This document shows, piece after piece, positions 55,040-64,000 of a stretch of 64,000 nt of DNA. Made by a program: the position numbers and the translations under genes. Position 1 is the stretch's first letter. Each line of letters opens with the position of its first letter. The notes beneath the pieces are model-generated. The model was not told the origin of the DNA. It saw only the letters and a program-made list of their open reading frames with translations, and did no database searches. The DNA comes from Capra hircus (Eukaryota; Chordata; Mammalia; Artiodactyla; Bovidae), in contig NC_030808.1 of the NCBI RefSeq assembly GCF_001704415.2, positions 79,204,594-79,268,593 on the forward strand. Direction: 5' to 3'.

Positions 55040-55115
55040 TCAACAAATATACTGAGCACTTACTATGTGCAAGGACAGGTGTTCAAGTCTAGAGAACAGA
55101 GAACACAGTCACAGA
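55040..55115 (-). repeat. L2 LINE fragment
   Basis: 'aaatatactgagcacttact' then 'atgtgcaaggacaggtgttc', the antisense L2 end. Confidence 0.6.
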
Positions 55116-55869
55116 GCCTCCTCACTGCACCGCACAGACTCCTGGATAAATTGTGAGATAAATGCACTGTGATTATTTCTTATGTATATGTGTACTACCT
55201 AAGTAAATTTCCTCTGGGGTAATGCTCTTAAGTTAGTTCTTACCCAAACTGTCCTTTTACACAACTGCTCAAGAAAAGAAATAAGGGAGAATGTCCAACT
55301 TTGTAGAATTTGGGGATAGGATTTGGAGAAGAAGGTGAGTTATTTAAATTGGTCAAGATGTTGGGACATAGGATACTTTTATCTTCAGCAGGACTTTAAG
55401 CTTTGGGGGGGAAAAAAATCCAATGTCCTGAAAGCTAAATAAAGGAAACTGGGCCTCTGATTCCCCAAGGTTCAGATTAAGGGCCCAACTCTTCTATGAG
55501 GTTTGGGAGGGATGAGAGACTAGATTTCCATTATAAGTAACCCTGGAGTTCAATCAATGTGTATTTCTTGTGAAGCTCTTGAAGAAACCTGGGATAAGGC
55601 CAAAGTAGGCCGAGTCAGGAGAGCAGGGAATGCCTATAGCTGATTTCGCTTTGCACAGCATTTAGTGCTGTGAATCACAGCTAAAGAAAGCAGCCAGTGG
55701 TGGCAGAGGTAACCCCCTGCTGGAGGCCTGGTCATCAGACTGTCTCTTTTCCCCCATGCAGGCAACGTGGGCTTGGTTTGCATGTGTGGTATATGTGCAC
55801 TTCCCCGCCTCAGAAAACAGAAGGTCTTGTAATTAGAGGCCATGACATTCATAGCCCAGCCCATCTAAG
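55116..55869. other. unique sequence
   Basis: No gene or repeat family recognised. Confidence 0.4.
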
Positions 55870-55980
55870 TACCAGTTCTTGCTACAGGCAGGTTGTCTTA
55901 CTTTTCTCTGTGAGTTTCCTCATCTCCGTCATGAGGCTGACTACACAGAGCTACTGAGTCACTCAGGTGACATGAAGGAC
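55870..55980 (+). repeat. MIR SINE fragment
   Basis: 'gtgagtttcctcatctccgt' and the following 'gctgactacacagagctac'. Confidence 0.6.
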
Positions 55981-55989
55981 ATTCATCTA

Positions 55990-56412
55990 CAGTCTGTCAT
56001 ACAAAGGGAATCCAGAAAGAGAAAAACAAATATCACATATTAACACATATATATGGAATTTAGAAGAATGATACTGATGAGCCTCTTTGCAGGCCAGGAA
56101 TAGAGACGCAGACATTGAGAGCCGATTTGTGGGCACAGCAGGGGAGGGAGAGGGTGGGACGAATTGAGAGAGTAGCATTGGCGTATGTACACTACCAGCT
56201 GTGGAACAGATAGCCAGTGAGAAGCTGCTATATGGCGCAGGGAGCTCAGTTTTGTGCTTTGAGCTGACCTAGAGGAGTGGAATGGGGGAGACAGGAGGGA
56301 CACGCAAGAGGGAGGGATATATACACACATGCAGCTGATTCACGCTGTTGTACAGCAGAAACTAACGCAACTTTATAAAGCAATTAGACTCCAATTTAGT
56401 AAATAAATAAGC
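55990..56412 (+). mobile_element. L1 LINE 3'-UTR, 5'-truncated
   Basis: 'gaaagagaaaaacaaatatc', 'cacatatatatggaatttag', 'cgctgttgtacagcagaaac' and 'tataaagcaattagactcca', then an A-rich tail. Belongs to the artiodactyl L1 group but differs from the copies at 14.3 and 34.4 kb, so it is likely an older subfamily. Confidence 0.85.
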
Positions 56413-56689
56413 ACACTGGGAGGTGATCAAGTTTCTCAAACATGAAAGTGTAAATAATTTAAAATCTAAAAAGCTTTGAATACAGATGACCATACCCATC
56501 CACAGTCAAAAACAAAAGTGAAACTAATGACTGATGCACACAAAGCCCTGGCTACACACCCTGTTGACACAGAACAGAGCTCCAACTCACTCGCTGATTT
56601 TCAAGGTCCTCCCCGAGGTATTTCCTTTTTACTATCGTTGCCTCTTTCTCTAGCCCCCTTTTGTCTCTTGTAGTTTTGTCAAATTAACT

Positions 56690-57275
56690 GCTCAGTAACT
56701 CAGGAGCCAGAATACAGGCGTGTTGTACCTCCATTTATTTGTTGGGCCATTTCCACCTCCTGGAATGCTTTCCCCTACACATCTGTATATCCAAACCTGT
56801 TTAAACACAGCCTTCTCGAGGAAGGGTTCCATCTCTGATTTTTCCCTGTTTGCAAATCATCTCTACTTAATCTGAGCATCCCTAGCATTTTTATTTGTAC
56901 CTCATACGCTAAGAACTTATATACCCATGAATATCCTGGTTCCTTGAGAAGGATTATGTCTAATTCCGCTTTGGTTCTTTTTGTTACTTACCAGGGACAT
57001 GATAATAGCTAATGGCTAAGATTTACTGAGCACTTAACATGTGTGATCTCTTTTAATCCTTGCAGCTAACTGAGGATTCTGATACTATATTTTCCTCATT
57101 TTGCAAATAAGGAAACAGGGAGTACACAATGGTTATGAAAGTTGCCCAGGTACACAGTTATTGAGGGGTGAAACCAAGTTGAAAACCAGGAATTTCCAGT
57201 ATAAATCTACAGTTTATTCTTAGGATAGGAAGTAGTAAATGCTTGTTGAGTGAATGAACACATGGATGAATGAAG
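56690..57275 (+). repeat. L2 LINE 3' region split by MIR
   Basis: Sense L2 ('ttccacctcctggaatgctt', 'cttctcgaggaagggttcca', 'gagaaggattatgtctaatt') to about 57004, then its end at 57225-57275 ('gtagtaaatgcttgttgag', 'tgaatgaacacatggatgaa'). The MIR between them appears to have inserted near the L2 3' end. Confidence 0.7.
57005..57215 (-). repeat. MIR SINE, near full length
   Basis: 'agatttactgagcacttaac', 'cctcattttgcaaataagga', 'gttgcccaggtacacagtta' and 'ggtgaaaccaagttgaaaac', all in antisense order. Confidence 0.85.
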
Positions 57276-57479
57276 AAAGTGTGAGTCTTTAAGCGTGAAT
57301 ACTCCCATTCTATGTATAGGACTTCAGGTTTTATTTCAGGTCATGGACACTCAAGGAATATTCGCAGAGTCAATAACTGAAAGAATCAGTACTAGAGCAG
57401 ATGTAGGGGACTGCTTAGTCTAGAAGGTTCTCAAAAGGGAGTCATTTGCTCCTTCTTTCAACATTTACTCACCACTATT

Positions 57480-57760
57480 TATTCTTTCAGCATTTATCAA
57501 ATAACTGCCAAACACTGGGAAGATGACACGGCCTGCTGCCTGCTAAGTTGCTTTATTTGTGTCTGACTTTCTGCTACCCCACGGACTGTATCCCACCAGG
57601 CTCCTCTGTCCATGGGATTCTCCAGGTGAGAATATTGGAGTGGGTTGCCAGGCCCTCCCCCAGGGGATCCTCCCATTCCAAGATGACACTGAATAAAGAA
57701 TAAATCAGACATGAGTCCTGGTTTGTGGATGCTTATGTTTTGGTAAATGAGAATTGACTG
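57480..57760 (-). repeat. L2 LINE fragment split by Bov-tA
   Basis: Left: 'tttatcaaataactgccaaa' and 'cactgggaagatgacac'. Right: 'tgaataaagaataaatcaga'. These join into an antisense L2 3' region when the SINE is removed. Confidence 0.6.
57530..57679 (-). mobile_element. Bov-tA SINE, head missing, with target-site duplication
   Basis: 'gctaagttgctttatttgtg' to 'cccccaggggatcctcc'; the tRNA-like head is absent. Flanked by aagatgacac at 57520-57529 and 57680-57689 (10 bp, perfect). The duplication shows that the truncation happened at insertion. Confidence 0.9.
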
Positions 57761-59288
57761 GTGTTTTTCAAGTCTGAAAAAAGGCAGACGTTGGCAGAGT
57801 AAAGGTAACTCGAGCTCAGGGAATGACCAACAAAACATTCAGAGGTGACCAGTAAGGTAAGCCTGCTGCTGAAGGGGCAGGGGCTTCCCCTTAAAGAGGA
57901 ACTGCAGCTGAAGATCATGAAGCGCCTGATGACTCACGCATCAAAATAGGAAACTCTGTCTGATAGGGAAGGTGGCAGCATCCAGGCAGCTGAAACCACG
58001 AAGATCCTACACAAATACTCACCACAGTCGACTTCATCCTTGCTGCTTGGGCTAGTGTCTGAGGAGGGGAGGACCCATTTACTGGCCAGGGCTGGAGGCA
58101 GGGCAGCATTGTGGTGAGAGACCCCAGGCTCTTGGAGTCACTGTCTAACTCTGAACAAAGACTCCTTCCTGCAACAGCTCTACAAATTCGGGCATTCAGG
58201 AAAGCAGATAATCACAATACCTTTTGCACTAGCTGTTGTGAAGATCGAAGAGCTAACACCTGAAAAGAACACAGAACAAGCCTGGCTTACAAGCAGTTTA
58301 GCTATTTTTATTACACTTCAATCATTGATTCTAATTGTTTTTATTGAACAAACAATTCAAACAATATATTTGAATCAAAGAACCCCTAGTGAATTTTCAA
58401 AGGAAGAGAGGATGTTTATATTTCACTTGGGTATGAACCAGGAGTATAAATCACACATCCTATACCTTATAACTACTTCATTCCTAAGATGACAGTGCTC
58501 TCATTGGCCCAGGGCCTGGCTTCTCTAAAGTGCCATACAGTTTCTCATGCAGCAGAACTCCAAGTAGATGTCGATGTTCCATGTTTGTGAACTTTAACCC
58601 AAGACTTTAAGAGGAGCATAGGATAATTCTGCCAAAGTTACACAGTTATATTTTCTTTTACTTTACCAGAACACTGCATCTATCAGAATCCACATTCTAT
58701 TTTTTGGTATTTAAATGTTACCCTAACCTAAAACGTAGATATTTCTTTATTAAGGCAAGTGTTGGTGTAATCCCTATATTTCTTTTCCATTTAAAATATC
58801 AAATATATATCTTAAGACATATATATTATAGAAAAAATTTTTAATTTATGTAAGTAATTTACAAACTGATGCTGGACCTAACTCTACAGAAAAAAGAATT
58901 CTGATTTTATATTTCACATATAGCCTTTTCATATAAATATGTTTTAGTACAAACAACAGTTTTTAAATTTATGACCAATGAGTAAATTTTTTCAGAATGT
59001 TATTGTTTCTATTTATTTATGTTTACATATCGAACATTGCAATTTACCACCAGATGCTAGGGTCTTAGTTTGCCCTGTTTTCTATAAGATTCCTTAAATA
59101 AAAGAATACACCAGTAAAAGGGGAAGAGACTTCCCAAATTGCCTGAAGGGATAACTTAGTTGAATAGCTAAGGAATTTTTTTAAAAATCTCTACTTTGTT
59201 ACACACTAGCACCAGTCATAGAAAATATTTGGAGCTAATTGGTGGGTGAGGCACAGGGGTAGGTTTGAGATAATCTAGAGAAGGTAGT
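57761..59288. other. mostly unique sequence
   Basis: 58600-59200 is strongly AT-rich and may contain old LINE DNA that I cannot name. An 84-codon frame at 58238-58492 has no recognisable domain. No gene called. Confidence 0.4.
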
Positions 59289-59561
59289 CGGAGAAGGCAA
59301 TGGCACCCCACTCCAGTACTCTTGCCTGGAAAATCCCATGGACGGAGGAGCCTGGTAGGCTGCAGTCCATGGGGTCGTGAAGAGTTGGACACGACTGAGC
59401 GACTTCTCTTTCACTTTCATGCATTGGAGAAGGAAATGGCAACCCACTCCAGTGTTCTTGCCTGGAGAATCCCAGGGACGGGGGAGCCTGATGGGCTGCC
59501 GTCTATGGGGTCGCAGAGTCAGACACGACTGAAGCGACTTAGCAGTAGCAGCAGCAGCAAC
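59289..59561 (+). mobile_element. BOV-A2 dimeric SINE, complete, with target-site duplication
   Basis: 'cggagaaggcaatggcaccc' opens the first monomer, 'gcattggagaaggaaatggc' the second, and the end is 'gaagcgacttagcagtagca' with AGC triplets. Flanked by agagaaggtagt at 59277-59288 and 59562-59573 (12 bp, perfect). The cleanest BOV-A2 in the window. Confidence 0.97.
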
Positions 59562-59579
59562 AGAGAAGGTAGTGGCTAT

Positions 59580-60000
59580 GGTAAAAATCCCAGACTTTGG
59601 TGCCAAGAGGACTAGGTCCCAAATCTTGACTCTGCCACACTGGCTATGTGGCTTCTGAGCCTCAGTTTATTCAAATGAAAAGCAATCATAATAACATCAA
59701 CCTCACAAAATTGTTGGGAGGCTTAGAGCTAATAAGTTATTTAAAGTGCTTGAAACAGAGTGTGTGTGCATGCTCACTCTCTAAGTTTTGTCCAACTCTT
59801 TGCAACTCCATGGACTGTAGCCCACCAGGCTTCTCTGACCATGGATTTCCCAGGCAAGAATACTGGCATATGTTGCCGTTTCCTCCTCCAGGGGATCTTC
59901 CATACCCAGGGATTGAACCCACATCTCCTGCCTTGGCAGGTGAATTCCTTACCACTGAGCCACCTGGGAACATAGTAGATACACAAATAGCTAGCAGGTC
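59580..60000 (+). repeat. MIR SINE split by Bov-tA
   Basis: 'gactttggtgccaagaggac', 'tcttgactctgccacactgg', 'tctgagcctcagtttattca' and 'gtgcttgaaacagagt' lie before the SINE. 'aacatagtagatacacaaat' after it completes the MIR 3' end. Confidence 0.75.
59762..59972 (-). mobile_element. Bov-tA SINE
   Basis: 'gtgtgcatgctcactctcta' to the head complement 'ctgagccacctgggaac'. The body is well preserved. No duplication recognised. Confidence 0.92.
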
Positions 60001-60249
60001 TTAGGATGAGGATTATTTTGATATATTTGCATGCAGATATAAGTAGATGGTGTTCACAGTGTATTTTGTTGTTGTTGTGTACTGATAATTTTCAAATGCA
60101 TATTAGCCACTTCCTTGAGGTTGGCACAATGGGATCTGAGAGAAGTTGGCTCATTCTTATACTCCATAAAACTTTCTATAGCGCCTGACCCAAAGCACAC
60201 TAGAGACAGCATCACTCTATACATACTCAGCACATCACCACTGATAATG

Positions 60250-60420
60250 AAGAGCAGCGCACTCTGCTAGGAGTAGGGAGACCAGTGATTTAGTCCTGAG
60301 TCCATCTCAAAAGGGCTCTGTGATCTTGGGTCTGATGCCTCCTCTTTCTGGGCCTTTGTTTCTTAGTTTTAAGACAGAGAATTCAGATCAGATTTCTTTT
60401 TGGAATTTTCCAGTCCTAAA
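60250..60420 (+). repeat. MIR/MIR3-like SINE
   Basis: 'gatcttgggtctgatgcctc', 'ctgggcctttgtttcttagt' and 'gaattttccagtcctaaaac'. Confidence 0.6.
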
Positions 60421-63008
60421 ACTGGATTCAGCACCCAAATCTATAATTTTTCTTACCTAGGTATAGGTCCAAGAGGAAGAAAACCTGTGGAAATGACCAA
60501 TCTGATGGGAGAGATTAAATGTCCATTGGTGTCTGAAAAACTATGATATTGACCTGAATTTCATATGTTCTCTTGAAAGTCAAAGGTGATTAGATCAAGT
60601 TCTGTTCTGTGACCAATGAAGAATTTTCACACAAGCTTTATCACAAATACCTAAGGCTGTCATTTGAATGTATATCACTAGCCCTGACACTGTGTACAGC
60701 AGCCAATATTTTTCTGTTCACTCTGCTGACTGAAGGCTTACATATGGGTTGGGATGTAGGGTATAGTCTGTGATCATGGATCCTATTTGCATCCATTATG
60801 GTCACCAACCTACACACAGCCCCAAATATCTTTGGTGAGCGCTATCTTGCTGTGATAAATCGCTTCCTATAATTGAGTCAATAAATAAGTCAAAGTTTAA
60901 CACACCTAACTTCTAAATCTGATCAACCATAGAATGGGCCACGCTGGGAGGTAGAAAGTTCCCAGCCTGGAGATATCTAAGAAGAAGCCTGATGGACACT
61001 TTGTTAGGGGTATCACATAGAAGATTCAGGTATGGAGTGATCTCTGAAGTCCTTCTGAACCCAACAATTTTATGATTTGGGGGTTCTACCTAATATTATC
61101 AGGCTAATCCTGGAATGTGGGTAATGGTTTTATCTTTACATTAAAAAAAGAACAGGGCTGTTTAACCCTACTAAAGAAGAGAGGCTGATGTTTTACATTG
61201 GATAACTGAGTCTTTTAACACTAAAGACATCAATATTCCAGGTTTCTGAGCCATGAATTATAAATTTTGATTAAATATGAAAGGCAGCATTGTGCAAAAA
61301 AAATTCAGTAGAGGAAACTGACATGCCCAAACCTGGACTTGGCACACAAGAGTGGGCATGATCACCTAGCTGGTATTTTCTGTGATGCTCAACTATTACC
61401 TGCCAGCCCACTTTTCCCTGGATCTTCTGAGAATCCCAGGAGCCAGCTTGGTTTGTGCCCAGCTCTATGTCCATGGTCCAAAAAACTGTTCTCCTGTTTA
61501 ATTCAGTCCTCCTTCCCTTGGCATGCTGCCTGCTCCAACTCAGAAGTTATACGGTTGCACTTCCTTAAAATGTAGCATTTCCCAACCAAATCTGCATCAA
61601 TCAACTGATTAGTATAACTACACATGCATTGCTCAAGGCACAACACTGGCTAGTGATCACTGGCTTTGTTTTCTACCAGGCTGTTCTTTCCTTGATCCAG
61701 CAGAGAACAGACAACTGGAGAAAAAAGATACACGTGAAGATGTAAAATGCAACTGAAGACCGTGTCGAATTGTCATAGCCATTGGAGGCAGCGTTTGCAG
61801 AATCTATCCTGAACTGGTAAGGTGGTTGAGTCTTGGTTTGCACTGTGGGGTGTGGAGAGTGACTCAGGAGTTAAAGAATGGCTTGGAAAAGGAGTCAGTG
61901 AAGAGGTTTCCTGCCCTAACTCTCTCCTTGGGCTCTCTACATGGCCTGTGCCCCCTCTGTAAAATTTTCTGATTTGCATGCCTTACCTTGGGTTTGCATT
62001 GATTTGCTGGCTGGATGAAGGAGGTGTGCAGTCCAACACTGGCAAGGCTGGCCGCTTGGTCTGTGTGGATCAAGAGGGTTCTGGATCTTTACAGGACTCA
62101 CCCTGGCCTCAGGCAGGATCCAAGACGAAGGGGAGAGGCCCATCCCTGGAAGGACTGTACCTGACAGGCCAGGTCCATGCTTGTTAACGCAAGGCAGGTG
62201 TTAAGGCTTGGCTTGCTCTGTTCTGTCTCAGGAATCACAAATGGGTGGTAACATCACTAGCTGGAGAGCAGGCAGGGCTCATGTTCCTGCTCCTGCCTGC
62301 TCCTGTCTGGAGCTGCTCTAACCTTCTCTGAAAAAAAGAAAAAAACTGTTTGGCTCAAAACTAAAATATAGGTCTCATTAGCTACCCTCCTTCCAAAGAA
62401 TATAACCCAACCTTCCTGTTTCTCCTCTCTTCTATTCCTTGTCTTCTGTCTTCTTTTCAGCTGTTTAGTTTATTATATGCATTCGCAGTGGATTTAAACA
62501 TTTAACATGGTCACCAGGGAAGCCCAAACATAAAGGTCTTGAATCTGTTGGGGAAAAAGGGGAAGTGATACTGGCTATGGGGTGAGGGTGACATCAAAGA
62601 GAAGCCGAGCTCTATTCCCTACAGTGTGGTTGGGATTTTTTATTCCAAGAAGAAAATTAAACAACAGAGCTTTCTAGGAAAAAAAAAAGAAAGAAAAAAT
62701 TGCTCCTTCTACATTCTTTTCTCAATCCCTTCAGAAATGCATATATACATTTGATACCTGGAGACCCATTTCATTTTGTGCAGAGGACTGAAGCTGTTGA
62801 AAACTAGAACTAAAACTATAATTGATGAAACGATAGTCTTCAAATAGTTTTAAACCTACTGTGTTGGTCCTCTGAACAACACACCAGAGTTTGAAGGGAG
62901 AAGTATGACTATTACCCCAGGTTTCTGAGAAAAGCAGGGCCCCAAAGTGAAATGACTATCTGGGGTCATACACCTGATGGACAGAAGCATCAAAACAGCA
63001 TCACTTTG
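60421..63008. other. mostly unique sequence
   Basis: A MIR3-like end is likely near 61035-61080 ('gatctctgaagtccttctga'), with a small antisense MIR relic near 61310. Three overlapping minus-strand frames at 61773-62143 are in different phases and carry no domain. No gene called. Confidence 0.4.
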
Positions 63009-63123
63009 GGACTTCCCTGGTGGTCTAGTGGTCAAGACTGTGTGCTTCTAGCGTGGGGTGTGTGAGTTTGATCTCTGAATGAGGAACTAAGGTCCCACAT
63101 GCTGCATCACATAGCCAAAAAAA
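63009..63123 (+). mobile_element. CHR-type tRNA-derived SINE
   Basis: Head 'gggacttccctggtggtcta', B-box region 'gtgagtttgatctctgaatg', then 'gaggaactaaggtcccacat' and an A tail. Confidence 0.88.
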
Positions 63124-63739
63124 ATTACTTTTTTTACTTTAGGCTCAGTATGATTTTTTTGCTACATCTCTCTGCCTCTCCCTACACAATAATCTTTTAA
63201 GATTAAGTTTTTAGACTCTAGAGCTGAGTCCATGGAGTTGCTTAAAAGGACTCAGAAGACAAAAAAAAAAAAAGGAGCTTTCTGAAGGTTATATTGTCAT
63301 CCATCTTTCTCTGCTCAGTGTCTGGGAATCAAGGGAAGGGATTATTTTTTAAGACTGCTTTGAAAATTTGCTGGCCCACGATTACTTGACTAATGCCAAT
63401 AACAAAATTCTGTATATCAAAACCATACTCTCTTCAGTTTTTCTCGGCTCATTACTTGTCTTAGCTGAGTGGCCAGCTATGGGCAAGTTTATGGGTAGGG
63501 AGGTTTCCTGGGAGCAATGACTGGTTATGTGGTTTCTGTTGAGATTCAGGAGCAAATTTAGGCAGGTCCACTTGTGTTATCAGGGAGAGGGGCCTGATAG
63601 AGAGCACACTTTCAGCTGGTTAGCCCAGGAGCTTTGTCTAGCAGAGCCTAGACTGATCATACCTGGATCACACCTGGATCACTCCTCTCACTGAGAGTTA
63701 ATTAGAATTAACTCCCAGTTAATTATTAATCAGAAGCTT
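63124..63739. other. unique sequence
   Basis: Contains an 11 bp tandem repeat (acctggatcac, twice, 63661-63682), an inverted repeat at 63695-63714 and A/T runs near 63124-63165 and 63258-63272. No gene seen. Confidence 0.45.
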
Positions 63740-63800
63740 TAATGCTTCTGTATCTGCCAGATGTGTGACCCTGGGTAAGGCATTTCACTGGAGCCCAGTG
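63740..63800 (+). repeat. MIR SINE fragment
   Basis: 'agatgtgtgaccctgggtaa' and 'ggcatttcactggagc' match the MIR core. Confidence 0.6.
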
Positions 63801-64000
63801 TCTTCTACGGTGGGCATTCTGGGATCTTGAAGAAAACTAACCAATTTAGGGTGGTTAACCATGGGAGAAAGTTTCTAGTTCCTACCAAGTAAAGCGAAGA
63901 TTAAATGGCTCTTGCTCTCTTCCCTTTCAGTCACTATCAGCATCATTAAATCAATCATGGGTGGGACCTTGGAAAAGTCAAGGTATGGTGGCCAGTGCAC

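Noticed and set aside
58238..58492. 84-codon open frame with a hydrophobic middle
   Set aside because: No homology recognised; AT-rich DNA around it makes such a hydrophobic frame unsurprising.

Overview
This is a piece of ruminant nuclear genome (cattle, sheep, goat, deer or a relative). The diagnostic evidence is six BovB LINE insertions, about a dozen Bov-tA SINEs, five dimeric BOV-A2 SINEs, five older tRNA-derived SINEs of the CHR type shared by ruminants and whales, and ruminant-type L1 3' ends. They lie on an older mammalian background of MIR, L2, MLT1 LTRs, a Tigger element, MER20 and old L1. The bovid/cervid species cannot be told from this window.

I see no protein-coding gene of the host, no tRNA or rRNA gene, no CRISPR array and nothing bacterial or viral beyond ancient LTR remnants. 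The only reading frames with recognisable homology belong to retrotransposons: BovB endonuclease/reverse transcriptase and the C-terminus of L1 ORF2. The window is best read as intergenic or intronic DNA.

Layout: 0-7 kb is MIR/L2 background with a MLT1 LTR and the first Bov SINE cluster (5.0-5.6 kb). 7-10.3 kb holds a Tigger element, L1 ends and a 1 kb BovB. 14.3 kb has an L1 3' end that appears to carry a transduced flank. 17.4-21.2 kb is an L1 split by a nearly full-length BovB. 22-34 kb is mostly unique and MIR/L2 sequence with a second MLT1 LTR, a strong G-quadruplex motif and MER20. 34.2-38.6 kb has an L1 nested in a Bov-tA, a TG microsatellite, a CHR element with a perfect 16 bp duplication and the BovB with the longest open frame. 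39.5 kb is a polypyrimidine tract. 43.3-45.5 kb is a three-layer nest (L2, then L1, then BovB). 51.7-54.9 kb is the densest SINE/BovB cluster, with nested head-to-head Bov-tA copies and two overlapping perfect palindromes. 55-64 kb returns to MIR/L2 background with one L1, one BOV-A2 and scattered SINEs.

The elements do not form a functional system. Their interest lies in a legible insertion history (many target-site duplications can be read directly) and in a few unusual DNA structures. All family names come from pattern recognition without a database search. Element ends are approximate unless a target-site duplication is quoted.
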